The translations under genes and the position numbers were made by a program. The notes beneath the pieces are model-generated. The model did not search any database. It was not told the DNA's origin and worked only from the letters and a program-made list of their open reading frames with translations. Source: Himantopus leucocephalus (Eukaryota; Chordata; Aves; Charadriiformes; Recurvirostridae). Taken from it: a stretch of DNA of 64,000 nucleotides. Below are positions 39,101 through 47,189 of the stretch, piece by piece. The stretch covers positions 24,279,452 through 24,343,451 of the forward strand of contig RSEF01000031.1 in NCBI GenBank assembly GCA_003993805.1. The letters are read 5' to 3'. Position 1 is the first letter of the stretch. Each line of letters begins with the position of its first letter.

Positions 39101-42100
39101 AACATTTTGCTTAGAGTCATTGTCTATCTTCAGGCCCTCTAGCAGCTCAAAGATCAGCAAAACTACAAATAACCAAAGACTTGCCCTGTGAAATGTTAAC
39201 ATTTCAGATTTCAAATAGACCATTTGGATAGACAGAGTTTTTGCTCTTATTACCTACCGTTAACGATGTTTTATGCTTCTTAAAGGGGCAATTAAAAATT
39301 AACTTATCAATTTTGAGCACTTAAACTATGCACACTGACTGTGCATAAATGAATTTATGTAGGAAAAATCTCAACTAAAGATAGCTTCAGGACTTCCAAG
39401 AATGAGAATAAGAAAATATTTTTGTTGAAAATAGTTTTGTTGGAAAAGTCAATAATCACGTTGCTTTGGAGTAATGACTTCGTAACAACTAAGAAAGAAC
39501 GGGAAGTAGGTCAACCCCTCACCTCTCTGAGAAAGCGCTCAATTTTCCCAAGTTATAAGCCTTTGAAATTTCAGCACACGCTCCAAGATGCATTAGAATT
39601 TAGCATTTAGACCCAATGGTGATTCTTCGTATAGCGGTCATGTGCATATGCTACAGCTGTGAAGGTGAAAAGCCTGCTTGCAATTGCTGTTTCTAGATTC
39701 TGTGGTGCTGGATCTGGAGAACAGGGACATGGACTTTTCCAGGGTCAGTGAACCTTGTACTGATTCCCTGGAGAGCATGGTGTGACAAACCCAGAGAGCA
39801 GAGCCGGTGGGGTGCACAGCGTGGAGCTGCAGGGACAGACGCCAGCAGGTCAGTAGTTACAACAGCAGCAGAAGGGGAACAGAACTGGACCCCTGCAGCT
39901 CAGTGTTCCTTTGACACCAACCCAACTGGGAACACTGCTGGCCAAGCAAGTGCCCTGTCCGTAATTCTGTTGTTTCCCAGACTGCTTTCAATGCAGGCTG
40001 TGTGCCATTCAATGCTGACACTGGAGTCTGATTTGAAAGACTCCAGTGAATGACTTATGACGTGCATTTTAGGAAAAGGCATGGAAATAAATGAAGCTCA
40101 ATGATCGTCTCTTCGATTCTTGCATCTTGCATGGGATGCAGGTACAGGGCACTACACTTTCATGCGAAAGCATCATTAGTGAAAGCATTGCAGGCCCAGT
40201 CCCCTTCAGCATGGCTTGACACATTTGATATGAAGTCCATTTCTAAAATAATAGCTTGTAAGTACAGAGTTATAGCTTTGTGCTGATGTGCAGCAAGGAA
40301 AAGTAATTTAAACAAGACAAACTTGGAATGGAGAGCTGAGACAACACAGACTAATTCTGTTACTGGCATAAATCCTGGGGCACATCAGGAGGGAGAAAGG
40401 AAGACTTCTACCAAAGGTCAACCCATTGCAAAATTCAGTTCAAGATGAAAAGACTTATTACCATTGCAACGATTAGGCAAAGCTTAGGAAGGTATCTAAC
40501 TGATGGGGTTATTGTTCATGTAGCATTCAAATCCATAGCTGATAAAGTCCTTGTCCATACACACGGAAGCAAATATAGGAACACCTCATTGTGTACTTCC
40601 ACCTGCTGCAAAATATGTGAGCTGGCCCACAACGTGGCTGGAGGGGCACACAGCCCACTGTGTGAGCCTGAGCTAGTTAACATCAGAGCCCCACGCATGC
40701 TCTTCAGGAAATCACTTTAAGCTTACACAAGACACTCACTGACAGAACAGATTGCACTACCGAGTTTTAGGCGACAGCTACCCTCAAACAGTCCTGGTGA
40801 TACTGTCCAGCTAATATTACACCAAGGCATAATAATTTCAAGTGGCAACACTTGTCAAAGGTGACAAAAAAATACTACGGCTGTCAACTCTGAACACCTA
40901 GCATTTGAAAGAAATATGAACTTTGCTGGTATGCCCTATTTATTGGCAGTGAGTGAACATAGAGTGGAAGAGTGGGGACATAATTTTCAACAATTAGACC
41001 TTAAGAAGTAATGAAAAGAAGAAGTCTCCATGTGCAGGAAATGAGCTAGGACAGCCATAAGAAGGAAGAGCTGTTTGCCAACACCACTGTGCCTCAGACC
41101 AGGGACAGCATGAGGCAGGTGATCGTTACTTTTAGTGCTAAACATCAAGAAAACCCTTAAGGCAGGACATAAAAAATTTTTAAGCTCTACCTCCAGTGGC
41201 GTGGTCAAAGCCTTCCTGACTTTACATTCAAAATCAAGTTGCTCAGAACATCAAGATTTTGGAAAATGTTAATTTTTAGATTAATGGCCTCAGAATACAG
41301 TAATTGTTTGCTCCTCTTTAGGGACAGAAAGATGTCAGTTCATCATCATTTTCACTCTGATCAGCACATCTGCCCCAAGGTTATACTAATAGTTTGCTAA
41401 GTTTTTGTTTGTTTATTTGGTTTCTGTTGCTGTAAGTGTTTTGAAATGGTATGTGCACTTTGCGAGGGGGTGTACTCACTGAGAGAGGGATGTCTGCTAA
41501 ATTCAATAGTCCTTCATTTCTACTTTGAAAATAATTTGGCCAATACTTCTGACAAAGTTGGACTTTTTTCTCCAACTTTAAATTAATGAACTTTTAAATG
41601 CTGACAGATTTTGGTGTACTGGTTACCCTAAAGCCATTTCAAAACTTACACTCCTAGATTTCGCAGTTACTTTAACGTTTACTCCCATCACCAGTTACCT
41701 TAGAGCGTGAATGCAATATATCATCCTAGGGATGTTTTTCCTGTCATAGACATCTGTAGTCTCTGGATAAAAGATCTAAAAAACAAAGAGTGCATAGTTA
41801 AAGGAGAAGACATATTACTGACCAGAAAAGTAGCTAAAATGAGCTCTCTGCAGAACCACACCTTAAACTTAAGGAATTACAGCTGTTATTTCTACACAGT
41901 TATGAATCAAGGTTCTTCTGATGTTATTTTAACTTTTAGTAGTTTTCATAAGGAAGAATTTAATAAAGCATAAAAGCAACTTAGTAAGAAGGAAAAAAAG
42001 GAAGATAAGCAGAGAGCATTTCAGCAAGATTTTTAGAAAAGGTCCTTCAGCACATGCTCGGCCAGTAGGGCTTCTCCTCCTACAGATACCCAAAACCTGG

Positions 42101-45076
42101 GATGCAGTTACAATTTGCAAAGCCTCATTGCAAACCAAACATATCAAGTATGGTTTAAAAATGAAAAATTCTAATTGCCAGCACCTCTAACTTCATGAAT
42201 ACATCATTTACAGAGAAAGACATTCAGAGAGAGGCGTATTAAGTAATTTAGCCAAAGAGTCACATCATAAGTTCCAATTCTGGTTCTACCACTAATTTGT
42301 TCCTGGCCTTCGTCCCAGTCACTAAACACAAAAATAAAATAAAAGACTTAGCTAACTGTGAGAGTTGGCAGCATGCTTCCAGCCCAGACTGGGCATTTGG
42401 GGCTGCACCGTCCCATGGTTAATAGGACAAGATGGAGCAGGTCAGGAGCACAGTGCCCTCTTCATCGTTTGCTCACAGTAGCTTTGTGAGGAAGGCTCGG
42501 CAAAGCTTTTGGCCATGACCATCCTCCGCAACAGAAGCGAAACCTTTCAGAGGAGGGATGGCAGAGTGAAGATCAGCCAGCTGAACAGAGGACTTAAATT
42601 AGACAAAAAAAAAAAGCACCTGACCTGGGAAAGGCAGAACCCTCCCCATCTCTATGGCATTTCTAATGGCAGTCACAGGTGCCCTTTTCTGCTTATGGGC
42701 ACCTGCAGTGAGTTTGCCTGCAGTGACTGGCTGGTAGTCCGAGCAGCCCTTCAGGCAGCCATCTGAGCATTCCCACTGTGCCCAACCACAGCGCATGGGG
42801 CAGCACCGAGGCCACCCCCTCCCAGGCACCCTGGGGTGGCTGTTGGGCAGCCTGGGCGAGGCAGTACTTGCCCCAGGCTCTGTGCGGGTGCCAGAGTGTC
42901 CAAACAAGCAGAGTAGTTGTTTCCACACAGCCCTTTCTTAAAGGATTTCCATCTGAAAAAGACTCACTGGTGCCCAGAAACAGCAGCAGAGGGGGGAGAT
43001 GACAAGCGAAGACCCGCAAGGAGGAAGATAAATATGAGAGGTGACCCAAGAAAGCAGCTGGCGGAAGAGGAGCAGCAGCATAGCCACGCAGGTGTACTGC
43101 AGTGTGCAAGGACAGTCTGGAAAGAGGGTAGAGGCAGAGAAACTAGGATGTACATTAATAGGAAGAGGCAGCAAGAGACATGATGAGAGGCAGTAACCTA
43201 AAGGAAGCAAATATTTAAGTTTTCTGTTTTAAACCGTATTCCTTTCAGGCCCTCACAGAGACTGTACTAACCATAAGATGTAGCTAAAACACTGCTAGCA
43301 TCCCTGTTTGTCTTCCCACAGGAGAAGCACCCTCAGCATTTCACCCACAGCACTCATCCACAGCAGCCTCAGCCCAACCACACCGGCAGCAGTAGCACAC
43401 AACTGACACTCCCAGTGCTTTCAGCATTACCTTCTCTTCAGATTTGTTTCCTGAATTACCCCTTCCCTGTAGACCTACTGTAAGCAACTGTTTATGCTCA
43501 AGCAGATGAAAGAGAATCTCAGTGAGCGAGTGCCTTGAGCCAGTTTCTTTGCTAAAATTTAAAGGTTTACCTTAGGCAGGCCGATGGACTCCATTGCTCT
43601 TAACCACTGCACAGTGTTGTCAGTGTGTCGAAAATGAAGGCCAGATCTCTGTTGGAAACATAGAAGGAAAAGATGATAAAAACCACATAAAGAAAATTAT
43701 CTAATTGTTGATCCTCCTGTTGCTTCCCGGTTTTATATCCTGAAGTTGTGTTCAGGGCATTTTCCCTTGCTTGAACCTGGAGACCTAAGCGTGACAGCTA
43801 CAATCCTAACTAAATGCTAAAATGAAGCATCCTAACACATCAACAGCTCCACACTGTCCAGCTCATTCTTTTAAGTAACATAAACTAGATTTGTACCCAT
43901 CTGGGTTGACTGTGGCTGAAGTGGTCTGTTCTGCAGGCCTTCAGTAGTCTTTGGGAGTACGGGCTGGCTGTCAAATACCAGGGACCACTACCTCCAAAAT
44001 ACAGAAGTAGTAACATTCCTCAGCGCTACTGTGAAGGAGAACAGATAAGGAGCTCTTAGCCACTCTTCAGATCAAGCAGAATACCTGACCTTCTCTATAG
44101 CCTATGCAAGCAGCAGTTAAGAGAGGAAAGTGGAAAAGTATTAGAATTTTTAAAAAGTTTTTAAAGAGTCAGAGTAAAGGGGGAAAAGAAGCCTGAACTC
44201 AAGTTTTGGGCATTTTCAAGAGAACCATTTGAATGTAACCAGGATTCTTAACCATGGTTCTGTTAACCATATGGGACCTAGAACAGCTTAATTTCTCAAC
44301 TCTTAAGCAACAGCCAGTGATTACTGTGTTTAAAATGTCCATTTCAAATTTTTTCTGCCCCCTCTACAAGTTTAGATAATGCGTTCCCATAGGGGGACTA
44401 CTGCATATGCATGTATATATTTCTATATTATTGATGATCTCGGAGTTAACGAACAGCTCGCCCAGGTAGCAAGCTAAGTTTAATTACGGGTAGCTTTTTT
44501 TTTTGCTTCTCGGTGTTAAATTTGGTAAAATAAATACACAGATCTAATGAGGTCAATGTCCTCTCATACAAGATGAGGAAAATTTGTAATGGTTATCAAG
44601 TTTTATTACTGAATTGCTTTTGGCTCCTATTCCTAGTGAGAAATAATTGTATAAATGGTAAAGCTCATGTTCTCCCTGGAGCCAGAAGTGTAATTTGCTC
44701 AGCTTTAAAAACATTAATTGACACTAACAGTTTTTTTAAGGGTAAAACATTTCTAACTTATCATGTTGGCTTTAGTGCTGTGTGTCTTCCTTCCAGTCCC
44801 AACAGTCTTATGAAAGAGATACAGAAAGTTAACCAACCATGCTTGGGTATCTTTAAGAGTTAGAAGACAGACATCACATTTTTTTGTCTAGTTGGTGAGA
44901 GAACTGAAAAAGTTATTACCTTATAGCGTGCCTGCTCCACGTCGTAGATTTTTTTGTCTGACACCACGTTAGGGGCAAAGAATTTTGCGAGCTTGGCAAG
45001 GTAAACACCATTTCTTAAGCCTTCCTCAAGCTCCGTAGTAGGGGGCAGCTCTTCTTCCAAGCAGACCTCCATCCAC
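85..45076 (-). CDS. IQGAP2: IQGAP2, Ras GTPase-activating-like protein 2 (partial gene: 24 coding exons seen, both ends missing)
   Basis: IQGAPs are cytoplasmic scaffolds that link active Rac1/Cdc42 and calmodulin to F-actin and adhesion/signalling complexes; their GAP-related domain binds GTPases without accelerating hydrolysis. Joining the 24 minus-strand exons gives about 1,070 codons (3,212 nt) matching IQGAP2 in order: CH domain (exons at 45.0, 43.6 and 41.7 kb), IQGAP repeats (34.3-9.6 kb), WW domain (8.3 kb), four IQ motifs (7.2-4.4 kb), a connecting helix region (4.1-3.0 kb) and the first part of the GAP-related domain (2.3 kb to 85). All junctions keep phase except 41,699 to 34,333, where an exon is missing. 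The residues resemble IQGAP2 more than IQGAP1, for example [11 protein letters not shown] and GIAEQT. The start codon, first exons, promoter and C-terminal third are outside the visible sequence. F2RL2 is nested on the opposite strand. Confidence 0.96.
512..652 (-). CDS. IQGAP2: IQGAP2 exon: Ras-GAP-related domain
   Basis: 141 nt, phase 2 to 2. Acceptor tttgcag and donor CC/gtaagt. It encodes [20 protein letters not shown], then [16 protein letters not shown] and SIFSSLNMM with a split Pro. It matches the [12 protein letters not shown]...VTDKVL segment. Confidence 0.96.
1266..1490 (-). CDS. IQGAP2: IQGAP2 exon: Ras-GAP-related domain
   Basis: 225 nt, phase 2 to 2. Acceptor atacag and donor AG/gtgagt. 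It encodes [20 protein letters not shown], then [19 protein letters not shown] and [13 protein letters not shown]. The split codon at its start reads AA/C = Asn where human IQGAP2 has Lys. Its GC content is higher than the flanking introns, as expected for coding sequence. Confidence 0.97.
2118..2281 (-). CDS. IQGAP2: IQGAP2 exon: start of the Ras-GAP-related domain
   Basis: 164 nt, 54 codons plus AA. Acceptor ttgtag and donor AA/gtatgt. It encodes [20 protein letters not shown], then [20 protein letters not shown] and [14 protein letters not shown]. This is one of the most conserved stretches of the family. Confidence 0.97.
3008..3157 (-). CDS. IQGAP2: IQGAP2 exon: linker to the GAP-related domain
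   Basis: 150 nt, 50 codons, phase 0. Acceptor ctgcag and donor CAG/gtaaat. It encodes [20 protein letters not shown], then [16 protein letters not shown] and [10 protein letters not shown]. It matches the SHSKKLNKK...GIKSLSKERRK region of IQGAP2. Confidence 0.96.
3641..3822 (+). mobile_element. CR1 LINE 3' fragment
   Basis: The plus strand carries a degraded CR1 3' end: a ctggcacaggttgctcagga-type segment, then tggagtctccacccttagag, gatgacctccagaggtccct and a tgattgtgtaat tail. It sits between the IQGAP2 exons at 3,157 and 3,889, opposite to the gene. Confidence 0.88.
3889..4097 (-). CDS. IQGAP2: IQGAP2 exon: helical region after the IQ motifs
   Basis: 209 nt, phase 1 to 0. Acceptor ctgtag and donor CAG/gtcagc. 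It encodes [20 protein letters not shown], then [19 protein letters not shown] and [20 protein letters not shown]. Nearly identical to human IQGAP2; it leads from the IQ motifs to the GAP-related domain. Confidence 0.97.
4415..4484 (-). CDS. IQGAP2: IQGAP2 exon: fourth IQ motif
   Basis: 70 nt, 23 codons plus 1 nt. Acceptor ttccag and donor A/gtaagt. It encodes [18 protein letters not shown] and then DYRTL, the highly conserved last IQ motif (KIQ..LRANKARDDY in mammals). Confidence 0.95.
4650..4721 (-). CDS. IQGAP2: IQGAP2 exon: third IQ motif
   Basis: 72 nt, 24 codons, phase 0. Acceptor tttcag and donor CAT/gtgagt. It encodes [18 protein letters not shown] and then QYFKDH, matching IQSWFRMATARKSYLSRL of human IQGAP2. 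Confidence 0.95.
5409..5492 (-). CDS. IQGAP2: IQGAP2 exon: second IQ motif
   Basis: 84 nt, 28 codons, phase 0. Acceptor aattag and donor AAG/gtaaga. It encodes [16 protein letters not shown] and then [12 protein letters not shown]. Together with the preceding IKIQ it gives IQ...KGFKQRKSY. Found by eye; the exon is too short to appear as a long open frame. Confidence 0.95.
7035..7205 (-). CDS. IQGAP2: IQGAP2 exon: first IQ motif
   Basis: 171 nt, 57 codons, phase 0 at both ends. Acceptor aacag and donor CAG/gtattg. It encodes [19 protein letters not shown], then [14 protein letters not shown] and ends EPSAIKIQ, which begins the next IQ motif. IQ motifs bind calmodulin and myosin light chains. 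This first motif looks canonical (LQxxxRGxxxR). Confidence 0.96.
7206..9577. other. IQGAP2 introns either side of the WW exon
   Basis: Introns 7206-8211 and 8355-9577. AT-rich unique-looking sequence; no transposon, RNA gene or exon recognised. Confidence 0.65.
8212..8354 (-). CDS. IQGAP2: IQGAP2 exon: WW domain, second Trp replaced by Cys
   Basis: 143 nt, phase 1 to 0. Acceptor ttttag and donor CAG/gtaggt. It encodes [19 protein letters not shown], then [14 protein letters not shown] and ends SWLTGEEIQ. This is the WW domain: the first Trp and the YDYYYN aromatic strand are present, but the second signature Trp (human ESSWVTPE) is Cys here (EGTCVAPE), a TGG to TGT change. The exon is otherwise open and correctly spliced. 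Confidence 0.95.
9578..9739 (-). CDS. IQGAP2: IQGAP2 exon: fifth IQGAP repeat
   Basis: 162 nt, phase 1 to 1. Acceptor ccctag and donor G/gtaaaa. It encodes [20 protein letters not shown], then [18 protein letters not shown] and [19 protein letters not shown] corresponds to the IIPECADKY segment just before the WW domain in human IQGAP2. Confidence 0.94.
11563..12890 (-). mobile_element. CR1 LINE, 5'-truncated, with an assembly gap inside
   Basis: On the minus strand, broken frames encode the CR1 reverse transcriptase. At 12,833-12,440 it reads [34 protein letters not shown] and [12 protein letters not shown]; at 12,493-12,394 it reads [15 protein letters not shown] in another frame. After the gap the C-terminal part follows ([40 protein letters not shown]). 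The element ends at about 11,563 with the CR1-type tail (gattcactgattcatta read on the minus strand). Frameshifts and stops show a dead copy. It lies in an IQGAP2 intron in the same orientation as the gene. Confidence 0.95.
12294..12393. other. Assembly gap (100 N) inside the CR1 copy
   Basis: Exactly 100 Ns, the usual placeholder for unknown size. The CR1 protein segments on either side (KLRKCG and LHLGRNN-type) are normally separated by roughly 110 residues, so about 340 bp are probably hidden, including the catalytic FADD region. Confidence 0.9.
15558..15648 (-). CDS. IQGAP2: IQGAP2 exon: linker before the fifth repeat
   Basis: 91 nt, 30 codons plus 1 nt (phase 0 to 1). Acceptor tttccag and donor T/gtaagc. 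It encodes [18 protein letters not shown] and then [20 protein letters not shown] is the conserved mark. The intron on its 5' side (minus strand) is the one that contains F2RL2. Confidence 0.95.
17530..17570 (+). promoter_or_regulatory. Possible F2RL2 proximal promoter elements (GATA-like and AP-1/NF-E2-like)
   Basis: About 210-250 bp upstream of the F2RL2 ATG there is a GATA-type sequence (TTATCT, 17532-17537) and, about 24 bases further on, TGAGTCAT (17561-17568), an AP-1/NF-E2-like site. The pairing suits a megakaryocyte/thrombocyte-expressed gene, but such short motifs occur often by chance. No TATA box was seen. Confidence 0.25.
17780..17837 (+). CDS. F2RL2: F2RL2 exon 1: start codon and signal peptide
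   Basis: 58 nt from ATG to donor G/gtgagt. It encodes [19 protein letters not shown], a basic residue followed by a hydrophobic core, as expected for a cleaved signal peptide. This start is chosen because the split Gly/Ala codon (G/CT) joins in frame to exon 2 across a 1,655-bp intron, and F2RL2 has this two-exon layout in mammals. Confidence 0.9.
17780..20580 (+). CDS. F2RL2: F2RL2, protease-activated receptor 3 (coding join 17780..17837 and 19493..20580)
   Basis: A thrombin-cleaved G-protein-coupled receptor or cofactor of the PAR family, at the plasma membrane of platelet-type and other cells. The two exons give 381 residues (human 374). A signal peptide (1-19) is followed by a pro-segment and LIK/TFRG: cleavage at K37/T38 would expose TFRGIS (human TFRGAP). 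An acidic/aromatic [12 protein letters not shown] stretch right after it resembles the hirudin-like thrombin exosite I site. Seven membrane segments run from about residue 97 to 360, with [12 protein letters not shown] before TM1, SRY at 192-194 in place of DRY, CHDVHN (247-252) in extracellular loop 2, paired C168/C247, and DPFLY (354-358) in TM7. The tail is short. Possible N-glycosylation sites are at N26, N75, N83 and N84. The frame is intact. The gene is nested antisense in an IQGAP2 intron, as in human. Confidence 0.97.
20581..21690 (+). other. F2RL2: Probable F2RL2 3' untranslated region
   Basis: This is AT-rich sequence after the F2RL2 stop with no convincing open frame. The end is inferred from the first clear AATAAA at 21,664. 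A second AATAAA at 21,847 would give a longer form. Confidence 0.4.
21664..21669 (+). terminator. Candidate F2RL2 polyadenylation signal AATAAA
   Basis: AATAAA lies about 1.08 kb after the F2RL2 stop codon; another is at 21,847-21,852. The assignment is positional only. Confidence 0.35.
24046..24209 (-). CDS. IQGAP2: IQGAP2 exon: fourth IQGAP repeat
   Basis: 164 nt, phase 1 to 0. Acceptor cataG and donor AAG/gttaga. It encodes [20 protein letters not shown], then [17 protein letters not shown] and [17 protein letters not shown]. The length and phase are identical to the repeat exons at 32.7 and 29.5 kb. Confidence 0.96.
24472..24482. repeat. C homopolymer (11)
   Basis: Eleven Cs in an IQGAP2 intron, followed by an A run; likely length-variable. 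A matching 11-G run lies at 52,658-52,668. Confidence 0.8.
26283..26407 (-). CDS. IQGAP2: IQGAP2 exon: linker before the fourth repeat
   Basis: 125 nt, phase 2 to 1. Acceptor ttatag and donor A/gtaagt. It encodes [18 protein letters not shown] and then [19 protein letters not shown], ending EENE. The [12 protein letters not shown] motif is conserved in IQGAP1 and IQGAP2. Confidence 0.95.
28768..28928 (-). CDS. IQGAP2: IQGAP2 exon: between the third and fourth repeats
   Basis: 161 nt, phase 0 to 2. Acceptor cctacag and donor CG/gtaaag. It encodes [19 protein letters not shown], then [16 protein letters not shown] and ends EEENFK with a split Arg. It matches the [18 protein letters not shown] segment of human IQGAP2. 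Low-quality alignments could miss it because the open frame is short. Confidence 0.95.
29468..29631 (-). CDS. IQGAP2: IQGAP2 exon: third IQGAP repeat
   Basis: 164 nt, phase 1 to 0. Acceptor ctctag and donor GTG/gtaaga. It encodes [20 protein letters not shown], then [18 protein letters not shown] and [11 protein letters not shown]. The KPEAQLP..Y.FAA..YQ.EL motif is diagnostic for IQGAP1/2. Confidence 0.96.
32054..32141 (-). CDS. IQGAP2: IQGAP2 exon: linker before the third repeat
   Basis: 88 nt, 29 codons plus 1 nt (phase 0 to 1), the same length and phase as the exon at 33.4 kb. Acceptor gttag and donor A/gtgagt. It encodes [18 protein letters not shown] and then [11 protein letters not shown]. 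This is a poorly conserved helical linker, placed by position, phase and splice sites rather than strong similarity. Confidence 0.88.
32676..32839 (-). CDS. IQGAP2: IQGAP2 exon: second IQGAP repeat
   Basis: 164 nt, phase 1 to 0. Acceptor atttcag and donor CAG/gtaatt. It encodes [19 protein letters not shown], then [19 protein letters not shown] and ends SKEQKMQ. In IQGAP1 the matching segment is the ANIDLALEQGD repeat. Confidence 0.95.
33414..33501 (-). CDS. IQGAP2: IQGAP2 exon: linker before the second repeat
   Basis: 88 nt, 29 codons plus 1 nt (phase 0 to 1). Acceptor cttag and donor A/gtaagc. It encodes [18 protein letters not shown] and then [11 protein letters not shown]. The [14 protein letters not shown] segment is a hallmark shared by IQGAP1 and IQGAP2. 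Confidence 0.94.
34155..34333 (-). CDS. IQGAP2: IQGAP2 exon: first IQGAP repeat seen
   Basis: 179 nt, starting with 2 nt of a split Leu codon and ending in phase 0. Acceptor atttcag and donor AAG/gtagtg. It encodes [19 protein letters not shown], then a segment with [18 protein letters not shown] and a basic tail [11 protein letters not shown]. Such repeats (AINEAI...P...Y...L..AK) form the helical middle region of IQGAPs. Confidence 0.95.
35298..35436 (-). mobile_element. CR1 LINE 3' fragment with 8-bp tail repeats
   Basis: Read on the minus strand it contains the standard CR1 end (ggacatgg-like segment, aggttaatggttggactaga, gatctgaaaggtcccttcca) and finishes with repeats of the type attctatg. 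It lies in an IQGAP2 intron. Confidence 0.92.
36193..36420 (+). mobile_element. CR1 LINE 3' fragment
   Basis: The plus strand shows gattggacattaggaaaagg, tcactggaacaggctcccca and ggtcccttccaactcaatat followed by attctgtga, a CR1 3' end of a different subfamily from the one at 35.3 kb. It is about 0.8 kb from that copy and in the opposite orientation. Confidence 0.92.
37615..37714. other. Assembly gap (100 N), probable site of a missing IQGAP2 exon
   Basis: 100 Ns of presumably unknown true size, midway in the interval (34,334-41,698) where phase requires an unseen IQGAP2 exon. Confidence 0.9.
38583..38607. repeat. Poly-T run ending in an ambiguous base
   Basis: A long run of T follows (tttg) repeats and ends with a single N at 38,607. 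The true length is uncertain in this assembly. It could be the tail of an inserted retrocopy on the minus strand, but no such sequence was recognised next to it. Confidence 0.7.
41699..41775 (-). CDS. IQGAP2: IQGAP2 exon: CH domain, end
   Basis: 77 nt, 25 codons plus AG. Acceptor tttag and donor AAG/gtaact. It reads [18 protein letters not shown] and then IYCIHAL, with the final AG starting a Ser codon. The next exon should continue with the SLYLFKLG-type segment, but that exon was not found in the following 7.4 kb. Confidence 0.95.
41776..44919. other. IQGAP2 introns 41776-43570 and 43649-44919
   Basis: A GC-richer patch at about 42,600-43,140 yields several overlapping open frames on both strands (the longest is 138 codons) with no domain. 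I regard them as chance frames. Confidence 0.6.
43571..43648 (-). CDS. IQGAP2: IQGAP2 exon: CH domain, middle
   Basis: 78 nt, 26 codons, phase 0 at both ends. Acceptor caacag and donor AAG/gtaaac. It reads [19 protein letters not shown] and then ESIGLPK, the conserved core of the IQGAP CH domain. It is too short to stand out as an open reading frame and was found by reading the reverse complement. Confidence 0.95.
44920..45076 (-). CDS. IQGAP2: IQGAP2 exon: start of CH domain
   Basis: 157 nt (1 nt plus 52 codons). Acceptor ctgtag and donor AAG/gtaata. It encodes [19 protein letters not shown] and then [15 protein letters not shown], ending [11 protein letters not shown]. This is the first half of the actin-binding calponin-homology domain and corresponds to about exon 3 of the mammalian gene. 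The upstream exon, expected to end in a Lys/Arg-rich stretch, was not found. Confidence 0.95.
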
Positions 45077-47189
45077 CTACAGAGACATCATTTGAGAAAC
45101 ATTGTTATTCGTGATTCTAGTAGAAGTGACACCTTTCACCCACCACCATTGTACTTTAAATGTCAATACCACAACATAATCATAAGAGAAAAGGGCGACG
45201 ACTAAGGAGAAAATTCTTGTATGCATTCATATGGCAGATCAAAATGACTACAAAAATCATATCTGCACTGCATGGTCATGACCCATCAATAACCAAACAA
45301 CGTGCTTTGAAGTATACATCCCCTAAGGGGTCTAACTCAGATCTTTTAAATAGACAGTAATTTGAGCTGAAACCAGAAGAAAACACTGAGTGCTGTGTAT
45401 TATTGGTGTTTGCATTCAAAAAACTTTGTGATAACTATGCCAGGGCTGAACCTCAAGAGCATCAAGGCCAGCAATGTGCTGAGCGAGGCTGGTTCCTGCA
45501 GCCAATGTGCTCTGCAACCCAAGCTTGCAGCAATGCTCATCTCAGGAGATCGCTCCTGCAGCTCATCCTCCTCCCACAACACACAGCAGCTCTCTACGTT
45601 CACCCATGAAACACTTGGTGCCAGAGAAAGAAGTGAAGCTTTTTGTTGAAACAGCCCGTTTATGCATTTGAGGTCTGCCTGGCAGTGAGCTGGCTGAAAC
45701 ATTCCCACTGCCTATCAGGTGGGATGACTTCCCATCAAACATTGACTAAATCCTTCAGGGTGGTAAACTAATTATGGTTTTGGGACTTAGATGTGATAGA
45801 TATGGTACTAGCCAGAAAAACAGTAACACACAACCAGTTCAGAAGGCCAGTAACATATATAAAACCTTATTATCCAGTATGTTTATGTTGAGTAGCCAAG
45901 AGAAACTGCTACCAAAGCACTCCTGAAAAAGGTTACTATCCCATTCACTGGACCAGAAGTTCCTTACATTGGTGGTCTAAGTGTTTTGGCCCTGAGATAT
46001 TAGTCTTATTTCTAGCAGCTAAATCACATTACAAGAGCTATAAATCTGGTTAATTCTTTCCTTTTTTTTTTCTTCCACAGTCTTTGGTATTCTTAGAAGG
46101 ACATTAATACCATTACAAGTGGACAAGAACAAAGCTGAAGACATTAGTTCACTTTACTTACTGTCACTAAGGCAGCATTGCTGTACGCTGTGTGAGACAG
46201 CATTACAAATCTAACATCACCTCCACAGGGGTGACTTTAGAAACCAGAAAGCTGGGATCCAAGTTGAAATTGATCCAGTTTTTCCCCACCACAGAGAAGA
46301 AAAAAAGCTCACTACATCATTTTGTTTCATGTTAAAACTCAAGACAAATGACCTACTCCATTATATTTTTGGATTTGTTACAGGACATATGAAAGTTGTT
46401 TCACTGAAGCACAGACTACCCAAATAGCTCTTCGGGAAACCATCAGCCATAAATCTGGGACAATATCACACAAAACTGCGTGCAGTGAGTGTCATTAGGA
46501 GAACTGTAGTTTCCGATATAAAAGCTGCTTTTGTGAGGAGAATCATATCCCTGACAAGTTCCCCTGCTCCATCCTGCGTTGCGTGTTCCTGTGTTATGGG
46601 TCCATGCCAAGAGTCACAAAAGTCATCCTTATTAATGACATTTTATAGACTAAACAGATATACACAGTAAGGCAAAATGTCACAACATTTGTCTTCTCCA
46701 GAACAGCGGACAAGAAAGAATAAAAAAAGAATATGTACTCTGAGCAAACGTGGGATTCACCTGAGCCAGTTAGCTCTTTCTACAGAATTTATTTCCTAAA
46801 ACGTGCCTTCTAGAAGAAGAGTTGTATGGATAGCAGAAGCTTGCTGAGCTGCAGGAGGTATTCACGAACTGAAGCTGACCCTGTTGTCCAATGGACCATC
46901 TCCAGTGAGATGAACTGTATGCCCCCAGAGCAACGTTTGGTACCTTGCACTCAATTGTTTACACTTCTGATTTTCAGTTTTCTTATGAAAATGTTTTTCT
47001 GACATCTTCAGTCCGTGACACCAAAAAAAGATTACATTGTAACTGTCTTTGATAATAGATGCATGTCCCCCAAAATTGCTTTTCTCCCTTCTGATACAAA
47101 AATTTTCAACTTAGAGGCAACTTTCCCCTGGCCCAAAGTCAGCTGGTGCAGGAGATCCCCCTGAAAACCAGCCATGCCCTGCTATTTCT

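Larger units (their letters stand above)
34334..41698. other. IQGAP2 interval with the missing exon, two CR1 fragments and a gap
   Basis: This holds CR1 fragments at 35.3 and 36.2 kb, the 100-N gap at 37.6 kb and a poly-T/N run at 38.6 kb. I searched the reverse complement for the expected IQGAP2 segment (LGKVDFTEEE, KYGIQMP, SKIGGILANEL) and did not find it. Confidence 0.7.

Noticed and set aside
42599..43210. Cluster of overlapping open frames on both strands (up to 138 codons)
   Set aside because: Frames overlap in several phases in a GC-richer patch; none resembles a protein family.
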